From positions 1 to 64,000 of the forward strand of contig NZ_BCYY01000026.1 in the NCBI RefSeq assembly GCF_001598435.1: 64,000 bases of DNA, written 5' to 3'. Under the pieces are notes generated by a model that saw only the letters and a list, made by a program, of their open reading frames with translations, did no database searches and was not told the origin of the DNA. Made by a program: the position numbers and the translations under genes. The first letter of the stretch is position 1. Each line of letters starts with the position of its first letter. Positions 7,770-19,348 of the stretch are shown here, piece after piece. The DNA comes from Sphingomonas pituitosa NBRC 102491 (GTDB taxonomy: Bacteria > Pseudomonadota > Alphaproteobacteria > Sphingomonadales > Sphingomonadaceae).

Positions 7770-8840
7770 TTACTTCGGGTTGGCTTTGAGGAAGCTATCC
7801 CGAGCCGGCACGCCGATGGAAGGGAAATCGGTGAAGAAGCCGTCGATCCCCGCCTCGAGGAACGCGGTGATCTCCGCCTCCAGCCGGCCGTGCGTCGCCG
7901 GATCGGTGCCGGTGCGATAGGCGGGCATCAGGAAGAAATTCTCGGCGCGGAAGGTCCAGGGGTGGAGCTTCAGCCCCGCCGCATGCGCATCGGCGACCAG
8001 CGTCGAGGGCGTGCCGTCCTTGGCGAGGATCTGGGTCAGCTCGGGGCCGATGCCAGTGGCATATTGCGCGATTGCCTTCAGACCCTCCGGCGTCGCCATC
8101 TCCTTGTAGCTGGCGAAGGCGTGATCGGCCGGGCCCTGGCTGCCGGCCATCAGCTGGATCAGCGGCACCCTGGTCATCGTCTTGAGCTGCTTGAGGTTGT
8201 TGACCTCGAACGACTGGATGAACACCGGCGCATCGGCACGGTCCCAGCCAGCCGCCTTCAGCTTCGCCACCAGCCGCCCTTCCAGCGGCAGGCCGATCGA
8301 GGCGAAATAGCTCGGGTGCTTGGTCTCGGGATAAATGCCGATCGTGCGGTGCAGCCGGGCGGACTCTTTCTTTGCCAATGCGATGATCTCGTCGAGCGTC
8401 GGGATCGTCGCCTGGCCGTCATAGGCGGTGTTGCCGGGACGGAGCTTGGGCAGCCGCTCCCTGGCGCGCAGCGTCTTGAGCTCGGCGAGCGTGAAATCCT
8501 CGGTAAACCAGCCGGTGATGGTCTCTCCGTCGATCGTCTTGGTGGTCTTGCGGGCGGCGAACTCGGGATGCGACGCGACGTCGGTCGTGTCGGTGATCGC
8601 GTTCTCGTGCCGGGCGACCAGCTCGCCATCCTTGGTGGGGACGAGATCGGGCTCGATGAAATCGGCACCGAGGTCGATCGCGCGCTGATAGGAGAGCAAA
8701 GTATGCTCGGGGCGCTCGCCGCTGGCGCCGCGATGGGCGATCACGACGATGCGGGGCATGGGCTTCTGCATCGCGTGATCCTGTCCGAAAGCGGCGGCGG
8801 GCGCCAGCAGGGCAACTGCCAAAAGCATCCATCTCGTCAC
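7770..8840 (-). CDS. Periplasmic glycerophosphodiester phosphodiesterase
   Basis: This enzyme hydrolyses deacylated phospholipids (glycerophosphodiesters) to glycerol-3-phosphate and an alcohol. The 356-residue length matches the periplasmic GlpQ type. A signal peptide covers residues 1-20 (ALLAPAAAFGQ). The family signature HRGASGERPEHT follows at about residue 35, then ADFIEPDLVPTKDGELVARHE, which holds the metal-binding Glu and Asp and the second His. The C-terminus (FTDFPSIGVPARD) carries the usual last strand. The substrate range cannot be told from sequence. Confidence 0.92.
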   Translation of the reverse strand: MTRWMLLAVALLAPAAAFGQDHAMQKPMPRIVVIAHRGASGERPEHTLLSYQRAIDLGADFIEPDLVPTKDGELVARHENAITDTTDVASHPEFAARKTTKTIDGETITGWFTEDFTLAELKTLRARERLPKLRPGNTAYDGQATIPTLDEIIALAKKESARLHRTIGIYPETKHPSYFASIGLPLEGRLVAKLKAAGWDRADAPVFIQSFEVNNLKQLKTMTRVPLIQLMAGSQGPADHAFASYKEMATPEGLKAIAQYATGIGPELTQILAKDGTPSTLVADAHAAGLKLHPWTFRAENFFLMPAYRTGTDPATHGRLEAEITAFLEAGIDGFFTDFPSIGVPARDSFLKANPK

Positions 8841-8894
8841 GAAACTCTCCTTCGGTTAGGCGGTTAGGCAGCGGATGTGACGGGAGCGAGACAA

Positions 8895-9806
8895 GTGGCC
8901 GACAACGACAGCGTATTGGCAGCCGCCGAGGCGTGGCGCGGCGCGCGCATGGCGCTGGCGACGGTGGTGACCACCTGGGGCTCCGCGCCGCGCCCGCGCG
9001 GCAGCCATTTGCTGGTGCACGAGGACGGCCGGTTCGAAGGCTCGGTCTCGGGCGGGTGCGTCGAGACCGACATCCTGCAGACCGCCGCCGAGGTGATCGC
9101 CGGGGCGCCGGCGGTGGTGAAGGAATATGGCGTCGCCGATGCCGCCGCCTGGGAAGTGGGCCTGCCCTGCGGGGGGCAGATCGCGGTGCTGGTGCAGCCG
9201 GTGGCCGCGAACGGCTTCCCGCCCGAATTGTTCGACGCGATCCGCGCCGCCCGCGCCGAGGGGCGGCCGCTGGAGGTGGGGACCGACCTTGCCAGCGGGC
9301 AAAGCGCGATCGGCGGGGGCGGCTTCGTCAACCGCTATGATCCACCGCGCCGGCTGCTGATCGTCGGCGCGGTGCAGATCGCGCAGGCGCTGGCGGGGCT
9401 CGCGCGCGAGCTGGGCATCGCGACGACGGTGATCGATCCGCGCGGGCGCTTCCTCACCGAGGCGCGGTTCCCCGGGGTCACGCTTGACGACCGCTGGCCC
9501 GACGAGGCGGTGGCCGCGCTTCGGCCCGATCCGGCGACGGCGGTGGTGACGCTCAGCCACGATCCCAAGATCGACGACGCCGCGCTGCTCGCGGCGCTGG
9601 CGCACCCGACCGGCTATGTCGCCGCGCTGGGATCGCGGCGCAGCCATGCGGCGCGGCTGGAACGACTTGCCGCCGCGGGCGTCTCTGCCGATAACCTTGC
9701 GCGGATCGAGGGGCCGGCGGGGCTTTCGATCGGCGCGATCGGTCCGTCCGAGATCGCCCTGTCCATCGCCGCCGCCATGGTGAAGACCTTCCATGCTGAC
9801 TCCTGA
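8895..9806 (+). CDS. XdhC/CoxI-family molybdenum-cofactor insertion protein
   Basis: XdhC proteins bind molybdenum cofactor, promote its sulfuration and pass it to xanthine-dehydrogenase-type hydroxylases. The product has the N-terminal CoxI domain (TWGSAPRPRGSHLLV, then EGSVSGGCVETDIL and GLPCGGQI) and a C-terminal Rossmann-like XdhC domain from about residue 150 (RLLIVGAVQIAQALAGLA, ending near GLSIGAIGPSEIALSIAA). I prefer the GTG at 8895, which follows GGGAG by eight bases; a GTG at 8877 in the same frame is the alternative. It overlaps the next gene by 14 bases. No hydroxylase subunit gene is in the window. Confidence 0.88.
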   Translation: MADNDSVLAAAEAWRGARMALATVVTTWGSAPRPRGSHLLVHEDGRFEGSVSGGCVETDILQTAAEVIAGAPAVVKEYGVADAAAWEVGLPCGGQIAVLVQPVAANGFPPELFDAIRAARAEGRPLEVGTDLASGQSAIGGGGFVNRYDPPRRLLIVGAVQIAQALAGLARELGIATTVIDPRGRFLTEARFPGVTLDDRWPDEAVAALRPDPATAVVTLSHDPKIDDAALLAALAHPTGYVAALGSRRSHAARLERLAAAGVSADNLARIEGPAGLSIGAIGPSEIALSIAAAMVKTFHADS

Positions 9807-10407
9807 GAAGACCGCCCTCGTTCTGCTCGCCGCGGGCCGTTCCGATCGGTTCGGCGATGGCGACAAGCTGACCGAGGATTATCTCGGCCACCCGCTCGCC
9901 TTCCATGTCGTGACGGCGCTGGAGCGAATGCCGTTCCTCGCGCGGATTGCGGTGGTGTCGTGCACGTCGCTCGATTTCGCGGCGCGCGGCTTTCAGGTGA
10001 TCGAGAACCCCGATCCGGCGCAGGGACAGGCGCGCTCGCTGCGCTACGGTGTCGAGGCGGCGGAGAAGGCGGGGGCACAGGCGGTGCTGATCGCGCTGGC
10101 GGACATGCCGCGGGTTACCGTCACCCACTGTTACCGGCTGTTCGATGCGTCGGACAATGGCGCGACGCTGGTCGCTTCGAGCGACGGGGTGCAGCCGATG
10201 CCGCCGGCGCTGATCGGCCGCGACCATTTCGCCGAATTGTGCAGCCTGGAAGGGGATGCCGGCGCCCGCACGCTGATCCTGCGCGGCCACCATGTCATCA
10301 CCCGGCCCGAGGAGCTGGTCGACATCGACACGCGCGAGGATCTGGAGGCGCTGCGCGGGCGCGAGGCTGCCGCGGCTATTCGTGCCGCAAGGCGTCGATC
10401 GGATTGA
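9793..10407 (+). CDS. MobA-like molybdopterin nucleotidyltransferase (MocA type)
   Basis: The 204-residue protein has the NTP-transferase fold of CTP:molybdopterin cytidylyltransferase. The nucleotide-binding loop LLAAGRSDRFGDGDKL stands near the N-terminus, then PAQGQARSLRYGVEAA and the metal-binding ALADMPRVT. Its partner XdhC overlaps it, which supports a role in supplying MCD cofactor to a xanthine-dehydrogenase/CO-dehydrogenase-type enzyme elsewhere in the genome. Its 3' end overlaps the convergent ABC permease gene by 32 bases. Confidence 0.87.
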   Translation: MLTPEKTALVLLAAGRSDRFGDGDKLTEDYLGHPLAFHVVTALERMPFLARIAVVSCTSLDFAARGFQVIENPDPAQGQARSLRYGVEAAEKAGAQAVLIALADMPRVTVTHCYRLFDASDNGATLVASSDGVQPMPPALIGRDHFAELCSLEGDAGARTLILRGHHVITRPEELVDIDTREDLEALRGREAAAAIRAARRRSD

Positions 10408-11575
10408 GCGCGGCGGCCCGCCGGGCCGGGAAGAAGCCGAACACGATCCCGATGAGTGCCGAGATGGCGAAGCTGAGCAGGTTGATCGAGAGATCGAACT
10501 GGAAGGGCAGCGTGGCCAGCGTCGCCAGCCCCCAGGAGGCGAAGAAGGCGAGCATGACGCCGATCAGGCCGCCCAGGCACGACAGCGCCACCGCCTCGAC
10601 CAGGAACTGCAGCAGCACTTCCTTGCCCAGCGCGCCGATCGCCAGGCGGATGCCGATTTCACGGGTGCGCTCGGTGACCGAGACCAGCATGATGTTCATG
10701 ATGCCGATGCCGCCGACGAGCAGGCTCACCGCGGCGATGGCGGCGACGAACAGGGTCATCTGGGACATCTGGTTCTGCACCGTCGACGCGAATTCGGCGC
10801 TGTCGAAAATGTCGAAATTGTCCGGCTGGCCGGGTGCGAGATGGCGGCGTTCGCGCAGCAGGCCGACCAGCGACTGCTTGACCGACGCGGTGTCGTAGCC
10901 GGATGCGACGGCGATCTGGATCGCCAGCACGTTCTGGTTGCCGACGAAGCGCCGCTGCACGGTCTTCAGCGGCAGCACCACCGTGGAGTTGGGATCGCTG
11001 AAGCCGGCATTGTCGCGCTTCTTCAGCACGCCGATCACTTCGCAGCTGACGGTGCCGAGCCGGAAGCGTTCGCCCACCGGATCCTCGTCGGCGAACAGGT
11101 TGGTGCGGATCGTGTCGCCGATCACGCACACCGACTTGCCGGCGCTCTGCTCGGCATCGGTGAAGCGGCGGCCGCCGGCGAATTCCAGGTTCTGGGCGTC
11201 GAAATAGTCGTTGCTGGTGCCGGTGACGGAGGCCGTCCAGTTCTGCGCGTTGCGGACCGCCAGCGCCGAGGACGAGGCTTGCGGCGCCACGGCGCGAACG
11301 CCGCTCACCTGCTGGCGGATCGCCTGCACATCGGCATTCTCGAAGCTGGGCGGGGCGTTGCCGCCGCCGCGCCGGCCGCCGCTGGGGAAGACGGTGAGCG
11401 TGTTGCTGCCGAGCGAGCTGATCGACGCCTGCACCGAGGCGGAGACGCCGTTGCCCAGCGTCACCATCGTGATCACCGCCGCGACGCCGATGATGATGCC
11501 CAGCGTCGTCAGGAAGGAGCGCAGGATGTGCCGGCGGATTTCGCGCAGCGAGAGGAGCAGGGTGGTGAACAGCAT
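10376..11575 (-). CDS. MacB-type ABC transporter permease
   Basis: The 399-residue protein has the MacB/LolC-type topology. One N-terminal membrane segment (about residues 20-45, [18 protein letters not shown]) is followed by a large periplasmic MacB domain (about 45-275) and three C-terminal segments with the FtsX domain ([21 protein letters not shown], then [17 protein letters not shown] and [18 protein letters not shown]). [15 protein letters not shown] is a family hallmark. In E. coli MacB the ATPase and permease are one chain; here they are two genes, ATPase first. It is the last gene of the efflux operon, and its 3' end overlaps the convergent MobA-like gene. Confidence 0.92.
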   Translation of the reverse strand: MLFTTLLLSLREIRRHILRSFLTTLGIIIGVAAVITMVTLGNGVSASVQASISSLGSNTLTVFPSGGRRGGGNAPPSFENADVQAIRQQVSGVRAVAPQASSSALAVRNAQNWTASVTGTSNDYFDAQNLEFAGGRRFTDAEQSAGKSVCVIGDTIRTNLFADEDPVGERFRLGTVSCEVIGVLKKRDNAGFSDPNSTVVLPLKTVQRRFVGNQNVLAIQIAVASGYDTASVKQSLVGLLRERRHLAPGQPDNFDIFDSAEFASTVQNQMSQMTLFVAAIAAVSLLVGGIGIMNIMLVSVTERTREIGIRLAIGALGKEVLLQFLVEAVALSCLGGLIGVMLAFFASWGLATLATLPFQFDLSINLLSFAISALIGIVFGFFPARRAAALNPIDALRHE

Positions 11576-11579
11576 CGCC

Positions 11580-12290
11580 TCAGGCCCCGCTGACGGCGCC
11601 GGCGGGGACCTCGGTCCGCTCCACCAGCCCGTCCTTGAAATGCACGATCGTCTTGGCGAAGCTGGCCATTTCGGGCTCGTGCGTCACCATCAGCACGGTG
11701 ATGCCCATGTCGGCGTTGAGCCGCTGGAGCAGCTTCATGATCTCCACCGAGCGTTCGCTGTCCAGGTTGCCGGTCGGTTCGTCCGCCAGCAGCACGTCGG
11801 GCTGCGTCACGATCGCGCGGGCGATGGCGACGCGCTGTTGCTGGCCGCCGGAGAGTTCGGACGGCGTGTGATCGGCCCAGCGATCGAGCCCGACCTGTTC
11901 CAGCGCCGCCATCGCCGCATCGCGCCGCGCCTTGCGATGCTCGCCGCGGTACAGGAGCGGGAGTTCCACATTCTCCAGCGCGGTGGTGCGCGCGAGCAGG
12001 TTGAAGCCCTGGAACACGAAGCCGAGATAGCGGCGGCGCAGATAGGCGCGCTGGTCGCGGTCCAGCTGCTCGACATGCACGCCGCGAAACAGGTAGCTGC
12101 CGCCGGTCGGCACATCGAGGCAGCCGAGGATGTTCATCGTCGTCGACTTGCCCGAACCCGATGCCCCCATCACCGCCAGGAACGCGCCGGGCTCGATCGT
12201 GAGATCGACGCCCTTCAGCGCCTGGAACGCGGTCGGCCCCTCGCCGAACGTCTTGGTGATGCCCCGGAGCTGGATCAGCGGCTCGGCCAT
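11580..12290 (-). CDS. MacB/LolD-type ABC transporter ATP-binding protein
   Basis: This 236-residue nucleotide-binding domain has every ABC motif: Walker [10 protein letters not shown], signature LSGGQQQR, Walker [13 protein letters not shown], and the H-loop VTHEPEM. The [18 protein letters not shown] segment is typical of the LolD/MacB subfamily. It energises the permease encoded four bases downstream. The adaptor and outer-membrane-factor genes lie immediately upstream, so the complex is a tripartite exporter powered by ATP, not a proton-driven RND pump. Confidence 0.93.
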   Translation of the reverse strand: MAEPLIQLRGITKTFGEGPTAFQALKGVDLTIEPGAFLAVMGASGSGKSTTMNILGCLDVPTGGSYLFRGVHVEQLDRDQRAYLRRRYLGFVFQGFNLLARTTALENVELPLLYRGEHRKARRDAAMAALEQVGLDRWADHTPSELSGGQQQRVAIARAIVTQPDVLLADEPTGNLDSERSVEIMKLLQRLNADMGITVLMVTHEPEMASFAKTIVHFKDGLVERTEVPAGAVSGA

Positions 12291-12291
12291 G

Positions 12292-13617
12292 TCAGTTCTG
12301 GTCGTCCTTGGCCGGCTTGGCCGGGCCGTTGGCCTGGATGCCGACGATCACCTTCATGCCGGGCGTCAGCTTGGTGCTGGTGACGGCGGTGCGGCTGCCG
12401 TCGCTGGGGCCGGTGACGACCTCCACCTTCTCCGGCTTGCCGTCCTTGCCGACGACATACACAGTCTGCTTGCTGCCGCGGCCGATCGCCTTTTGCTGGT
12501 CCTGCCGTCGCGGCCCGAACTGGATGCCGCCGCCGCCCTGCTTGGCGCCGCTGTCTTCGGGCGTGAAGCGCAGCGCCCCATTGGGGATCAGCAGCGTGTT
12601 CTCGAGCTTCTCGACGCCGATCGTCGCGGTGGCCGTCATGCCCGGGCGCAGCGTCAGGTCCGGATTGGCGACCGAGAGGACGGCTGCGTAGGAGACGACC
12701 TGGTTGGCGGTGCTGGTGCTCGTCGCCGCGGTCGTGGAGGCGGTGGAGGCGGTAAGGTTCGAGCCGAGATCGACGCGGGTGATCTGCGCCGGGAAGGTGC
12801 GGCCGGGGAACGCGTCCACGGTGAAGCTGGCGGGCTGGCCGACCTTCACCGATCCGACATCGGCTTCGTCGATCGCCACTTCGAGCTTCATCTGGGTGAG
12901 GTCGCGCGCTATCACGAACATGGTGGGCGTGCTGAACGAGGCGGCGACCGTCTGGCCGGCATCGACCTGGCGGGCGAGCACCACGCCGTCTACCGGCGAG
13001 TGGATCACCGATCGGGTGCGCTGCGTTTGGTTGGACGACAGCGAGGCCTGCGCGGAGACGACGTTCGCTTCGGCCGAACGCAGATTGGCGATGGCGCGCG
13101 CGACCGCCGCGCGGGCGGTGTCCAGCTCGGTCTTCGCAGGCACCTTGCCGCCCGACAGGCGGTTGACCTCTTCCATGCGGCGGAGCTGCGCGGTCGATTC
13201 GTCGACGGTCGCCCTGGCCTGGGCCACCGCCGCCTGGTTGGCGGCGAGCGCCGCGCGGCTCTGGGTGATCGCGTCGTCGAGCCGCGAGGGGTCGATGATC
13301 GCGATCGGCTGGCCCTCGGTCACCCGGTCGTTGACGTCGACCAGCACCTTGAGGACCAGGCCCGAAATTTCCGAGCCCACCGTCACCTGCCGGGTCGGCG
13401 CGAGGCGGCCGGTGGCGGAAACGGTTACGGACAGCGCGCCCTTTTCGGCCGGCACGGTGATGTAGCTGGGCGGCGGCTTCGGCGCGAAGCAGCGCGAGAC
13501 CAGCAGCCCCAGCACCACCACGACCAGCGCGACGATGATCCAGCGCAGGTTCCGCCGCCACCATGGGCGACGCTTCGTGCCCAGAAAGGCGTTGAGGTCC
13601 TGAGGTTCACTGGCCAT
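12292..13617 (-). CDS. MacA-type periplasmic adaptor (HlyD/RND membrane-fusion protein)
   Basis: The 441-residue protein has an N-terminal membrane anchor at about residues 25-42 (IIVALVVVVLGLLVS). A barrel-sandwich half-motif follows (SEISGLVLKVLVDVNDRVTEGQPIAI), then a helical hairpin of about 100 residues rich in Ala and Gln (SRAALAANQAAVAQA onward), the second half of the lipoyl-like domain (SVIHSPVDGVVLARQVDAGQTV) and a beta-barrel. It bridges the inner-membrane ABC unit and the outer-membrane factor. The start MASEPQDLN at 13617 overlaps the end of the upstream gene by 11 bases; longer in-frame starts exist. The ATPase gene follows after one base. Confidence 0.9.
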   Translation of the reverse strand: MASEPQDLNAFLGTKRRPWWRRNLRWIIVALVVVVLGLLVSRCFAPKPPPSYITVPAEKGALSVTVSATGRLAPTRQVTVGSEISGLVLKVLVDVNDRVTEGQPIAIIDPSRLDDAITQSRAALAANQAAVAQARATVDESTAQLRRMEEVNRLSGGKVPAKTELDTARAAVARAIANLRSAEANVVSAQASLSSNQTQRTRSVIHSPVDGVVLARQVDAGQTVAASFSTPTMFVIARDLTQMKLEVAIDEADVGSVKVGQPASFTVDAFPGRTFPAQITRVDLGSNLTASTASTTAATSTSTANQVVSYAAVLSVANPDLTLRPGMTATATIGVEKLENTLLIPNGALRFTPEDSGAKQGGGGIQFGPRRQDQQKAIGRGSKQTVYVVGKDGKPEKVEVVTGPSDGSRTAVTSTKLTPGMKVIVGIQANGPAKPAKDDQN

Positions 13618-15088
13618 CGGTGGCGCTGCCTGTCTTTGGAGGGAGGGGCGGGATCGGCGCGGCTTCGTCCCAGCCGCCGCCCAGGGCAACGTAGAGCTGG
13701 ATCAGCGCGGTCGCCTGTTCGGATTCGGCCTGGGACAGGCCGTTCTTGGCCGAAAGCAGCGTGCTTTCGGACTGGTTGAGCGTGGTGAAATCGGTGAGGC
13801 CCGAGCGATAGCGGAAGCGGGCGAGCAATGCCTGGTTGGTCGCCGCTTCCAGCGCGGTGCGGAATTCGGCCTCGCGGGTGCGGGCGGCCTGGAGCGCGAC
13901 GATCGCGTTCTCGATCTCCTCCATCGCCTGCAGCACGCTCGCCTTGTACGCATAGAAGGCGCCGTCCGCGCCGGCGCGGGCGGAGCGGAGCTGGCTGCGC
14001 AGCCGGCCGGAATCGAAGATCGTCTGGGCGACATTGGCAAAGGCGCGGCCGGTGATCAGGTCGAGCAGCGAACTCAGCGAGCCGCTGCCGGAGCTGATGC
14101 TGCCGCCGAGGCTGAGGCTTGGATAGAGCTGCGCGCGGGAAATGCCGATCTGCGCAGTGGCGACGGCGAGATTGCGTTCGGCGGCGCGCACGTCCGGCCG
14201 CTGGCGCAGCGCATCGGCGGGGATGCCGGCGGCAACGCTCGCGGGGCCGCGGGGGATCGGCTTCTGCGCTTCCAGCGCGCCACGCAACGCGCCGGGGGTC
14301 TGGCCGGTCAGCACGCCCAGCCGCGCGACGTTGCCGGCGTAGCTGCTTTCCAGCTGCGGGATGGTGGCGGCGGTCTGCGCGCGCTGGGCGCGGGCCTGCT
14401 CGGCATCGAGCGAGGAGACGAGGCCCGCCTGGACGCGCCACTGCGCGATCTGCAGATTCTCGGTCTGGATGGCGAGGCTCTCGCGGGCATTGGCGAGCTG
14501 CGCCTGGGCGAGCCTGGCCAGCACATAGTTGCGTGCGGTCTCGGATTCGACCGAGAGCAGGACCGCGGCACGATTGAACCCCGCCGCCTCGTAATTGGCC
14601 CGGGCGCTGCGCACGCTGCTGCGCACGCCGCCGAACAGGTCGACCTGGTAGCTCGCGTCCAGTCCCAGCGAGAAGTTGCTGCTGCCGCCTTGCGAGAAGG
14701 AACCGATGGTGCCGTCGGGCAGCTGGGTGGTGATGCTGCCGCCGCGCAGCGGCTCGTTGCGCGAATAGCCGGCCGATCCGCTGACGGTCGGCAGCAGCGC
14801 TGCGCGGGACTGGACCAGCGACTCGCGCGCCTGGCGGAGCCGGATCACGGCCTGGGCGATGTCCAGGTTCGCGGCCTGCGCCTGGCCGATCAGCTGGCCG
14901 AGCATCGGATCGTCGAACTTGTCCCACCAGCGCGACAGATCCTCGCGCGCCTGTTGCTGCGGATCGACCGAGAACCGATCGGGCAGATCGATCGGCGCCG
15001 CGCTCTGCTGCGGGTGGGCGGAACCGGTGGAGCAGGCCGTCAGCGGCAGCGCCGCACAGAGCAATAGAGCAATCGCGGGTCGTGCCAT
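13607..15088 (-). CDS. NodT-family outer-membrane efflux lipoprotein (TolC-like)
   Basis: The 493-residue protein begins with a lipoprotein signal (MARPAIALLLCAALPLTAC, lipobox LTAC, lipidated Cys19). It carries two outer-membrane-efflux-protein repeats. The start of the mature domain is a typical NodT feature (DLSRWWDKFDDPMLGQLI), and each repeat has a long helical stretch (NLDIAQAVIRLRQARESLVQ and QAMEEIENAIVALQAARTRE). It forms the outer-membrane channel for the MacA/MacB-like genes that follow on the same strand, and is the first gene of that four-gene operon. Confidence 0.92.
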   Translation of the reverse strand: MARPAIALLLCAALPLTACSTGSAHPQQSAAPIDLPDRFSVDPQQQAREDLSRWWDKFDDPMLGQLIGQAQAANLDIAQAVIRLRQARESLVQSRAALLPTVSGSAGYSRNEPLRGGSITTQLPDGTIGSFSQGGSSNFSLGLDASYQVDLFGGVRSSVRSARANYEAAGFNRAAVLLSVESETARNYVLARLAQAQLANARESLAIQTENLQIAQWRVQAGLVSSLDAEQARAQRAQTAATIPQLESSYAGNVARLGVLTGQTPGALRGALEAQKPIPRGPASVAAGIPADALRQRPDVRAAERNLAVATAQIGISRAQLYPSLSLGGSISSGSGSLSSLLDLITGRAFANVAQTIFDSGRLRSQLRSARAGADGAFYAYKASVLQAMEEIENAIVALQAARTREAEFRTALEAATNQALLARFRYRSGLTDFTTLNQSESTLLSAKNGLSQAESEQATALIQLYVALGGGWDEAAPIPPLPPKTGSATDGQ

Positions 15089-15223
15089 GCCGTCTTATAT
15101 GACTGATACGCCTGCGCTGATCCACCAAAAAAACATGTCGATCCGAAACGATCTTGCGGCACCGGGTGCCTTGCCTAGCCACCCCTTGCGCTCCTAGATG
15201 CCCGGCGACCAGGAGGGGTCTTG

Positions 15224-17161
<1,938 letters not shown>

Positions 17162-17168
17162 TCCTTTC

Positions 17169-17195
17169 CCCTCCTCCCTCGACGAGGGGGGAGGG
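17169..17195 (+). terminator. Hairpin after acs
   Basis: A near-perfect pyrimidine/purine stem (CCCTCCTCCCTCG with CGAGGGGGGAGGG, one U-G pair) sits seven bases after the acs stop. There is no T-run, so it may be a REP-like stem with only partial terminator activity. Confidence 0.45.
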
Positions 17196-17232
17196 CTGCC
17201 CCTTCAGCCGTATCTGTTGTAACAAAATTCCA

Positions 17233-17261
17233 TTGCAGCGCTATTCAGTGGCCGTTACACT
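17233..17261 (+). promoter_or_regulatory. Candidate sigma-70-type promoter for the M13 peptidase gene
   Basis: TTGCAG (17233-17238) and TACACT (17256-17261) are separated by 17 bases. They lie about 35 bases upstream of the peptidase ATG, a sensible distance for a short leader. Confidence 0.45.
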
Positions 17262-17296
17262 CCCCTAATACACACTGGGTGGGGGTTTCTAACACC

Positions 17297-19327
17297 ATGA
17301 AAATGCGTCGTTCCTTGTTGTTGACCAGCGTTGCCGCGCTGCTCGTTTCCGCGCCTGCGCTCGCCCAGACCGGCCAGCCTAAATATGGCAGCTTCGGCGT
17401 CGACCTGACTGCGCAGCAGACCGGCGTGAAGCCCGGCGACGACTTCTGGACCTTTGCGAATGGCGGCTGGGCGTCGCGCACCGAGATTGCGGCCGACCGC
17501 ACCTCGGCGGGCCCGTTCGTCGATCTCGCGCTGGCAGCCGAGAACAACGTGCGCGCGCTGCTCGACGACATGGCGAAGAATCCCGCCGCCTATGGCGCGA
17601 CCGGCAAGCAGATCGGCGATTTCTATGCCAGCTGGATGGACGAGGCGGGCATCGAAGCCCGCGGCGCCGCGCCGCTGACGCCCTATCTCGCCCGCATTGC
17701 CGGCGTGCAGGACAAGACCGCGCTGCAGGTGCTGTTCGCGAGTGTCGGCTACGCCTCCCCGGTCGACGTGGACATCTCGCCCAGCCTTGCCGATCCGACC
17801 AAGTACACCGCCGCTGTCGGCCAGGGCGGCCTGGGCATGCCGCGCGACTATTTCCTGAACCAGGGCGCGAAGTTCGATGCGGCCCGCAAGGCGTATCGCG
17901 CCTATGTGCAGCAGATCCAGGAACTGGCCGGCATCGCCGATGCCAGCGCGAAGGCGGACGCGATCATCGCGCTGGAAACCGCGATGGCGAAGGTGCAGTG
18001 GTCGCCCGAGCAGAGCCGCGACATCGCCAAGCTCAACGATCCGCAGACCATCGCGGGCCTCAAGGCCAAGGCGCCCGAGTTCGACTGGGCGCTGATGCTG
18101 AAGACCGCGGGCGTCGACAGCTCGCCGCAGATCCTGATGACCCAGAACACTGCGCTGATCGCGCTGGGCAAGATCTTCGCCGAGACGCCGCTGCAGACCT
18201 GGAAGGATTATGTCGCCTATCGTTTCGTCAGCGATCACGCGACCTATCTGCCCAAGGCGTTCGACCAGGCGCGCTTCGACTTCTATTCGAAGACGCTGTC
18301 CGGCGTGCCGGTGCAGCGCGAGCGCTGGAAGCGCGGCGTGCAGATGGTCAACGGCGCGCTCGGCGAGGCGGTGGGCAAGGCCTATGTCGCCAAATATTAT
18401 CCGCCCGAAGCTGAAAAGCAGATGGCCGAGCTGATCGAGAATCTCCGCGATTCCTATCGCGAGCGGATCGCAGCCTCGACCTGGATGGACGAAGCGACCC
18501 GCAAGGCCGCGCTCACCAAGCTCGCCGCGTTCGAGCCGCGCATCGGCCATCCCGAGAAGTATATCGACTATTCGTCGCTCGCCGTGGAGCGGGGCGACCT
18601 GCTCGGCAACGTGATGCGTTCGGGTGAATTCCAGCACCAGCTGGCCCTGTCGCGCTTCCCCAAGCCGGTCGATCGCAGCCTGTGGGCGATGACCCCGCAG
18701 ACGGTGAACGCCTATTACAACCCGCTGTCGAACCAGATCACCTTCCCGGCGGCGATCCTGCAGCCGCCCTTCTTCGATCCCTATGCCGATCCGGCGGTCA
18801 ATTACGGCGCGATCGGCGCGGTGATCGGCCATGAGATGGGCCATGGCTTCGACGACCAGGGCAGCATGTTCGGCCCGACCGGCAAGTTCGAGAACTGGTG
18901 GACGCCCAAGGCCAAGGCCGATTTCGCGGCGCGCACCACCGCGCTGGCCGGCCAGTACGACACCTACGAGCCGGTGCCGGGCACCAAGATCAACGGCAAG
19001 CTGACCCTGGGCGAGAATATCGGCGATCTCGGCGGCGTCGAGGCGGCGTATGGCGCCTATCAGAAGTACCAGGCCAAGCACGGCAAGGCGAAGGCGGTCG
19101 GCGGGCTGACCGGCGACCAGCGCTTCTTCCTCGCCTATGCCCAGGCCTGGCGGGTGAAGGTGCGCGAGGATGCGCAGCGGCAGGCGCTGCTCACCGATCC
19201 GCACTCGCCGGCGACCGCGCGCGTCAACGGCATCGTCCGCAACGTCGATGCCTGGTACAAGGCGTTCGACATCAAGCCGGGCGACAAGCTGTACCTCGCG
19301 CCCGAGCAGCGCGTGCATATCTGGTAA
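17297..19327 (+). CDS. Secreted M13-family zinc metalloendopeptidase (PepO/neprilysin type)
   Basis: The 676-residue protein has a signal peptide (MKMRRSLLLTSVAALLVSAP, cleavage after ALAQ). The M13 N-terminal domain begins GVKPGDDFWTFANGGW. The catalytic domain contains NAYYNPLSNQITFPAAIL and the zinc site HEMGH at about residue 512. The third zinc ligand lies in GENIGDLGG at about 572-580, and the C-terminus has DKLYLAPEQRVHIW, the usual family end. It should cleave short peptides in the periplasm. A POT peptide transporter gene lies just beyond, on the other strand, suggesting shared peptide scavenging. The ATG was chosen because it starts the signal peptide; a GTG 18 bases upstream is possible. 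Confidence 0.95.
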   Translation: MKMRRSLLLTSVAALLVSAPALAQTGQPKYGSFGVDLTAQQTGVKPGDDFWTFANGGWASRTEIAADRTSAGPFVDLALAAENNVRALLDDMAKNPAAYGATGKQIGDFYASWMDEAGIEARGAAPLTPYLARIAGVQDKTALQVLFASVGYASPVDVDISPSLADPTKYTAAVGQGGLGMPRDYFLNQGAKFDAARKAYRAYVQQIQELAGIADASAKADAIIALETAMAKVQWSPEQSRDIAKLNDPQTIAGLKAKAPEFDWALMLKTAGVDSSPQILMTQNTALIALGKIFAETPLQTWKDYVAYRFVSDHATYLPKAFDQARFDFYSKTLSGVPVQRERWKRGVQMVNGALGEAVGKAYVAKYYPPEAEKQMAELIENLRDSYRERIAASTWMDEATRKAALTKLAAFEPRIGHPEKYIDYSSLAVERGDLLGNVMRSGEFQHQLALSRFPKPVDRSLWAMTPQTVNAYYNPLSNQITFPAAILQPPFFDPYADPAVNYGAIGAVIGHEMGHGFDDQGSMFGPTGKFENWWTPKAKADFAARTTALAGQYDTYEPVPGTKINGKLTLGENIGDLGGVEAAYGAYQKYQAKHGKAKAVGGLTGDQRFFLAYAQAWRVKVREDAQRQALLTDPHSPATARVNGIVRNVDAWYKAFDIKPGDKLYLAPEQRVHIW

Positions 19328-19348
19328 GCGCCACGCGTATTTTTACGG

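Noticed and set aside
10376-12290. A frameshift splitting a fused macB gene
   Set aside because: Both parts have complete domains, sensible starts and a four-base gap, so two separate genes is the natural reading.
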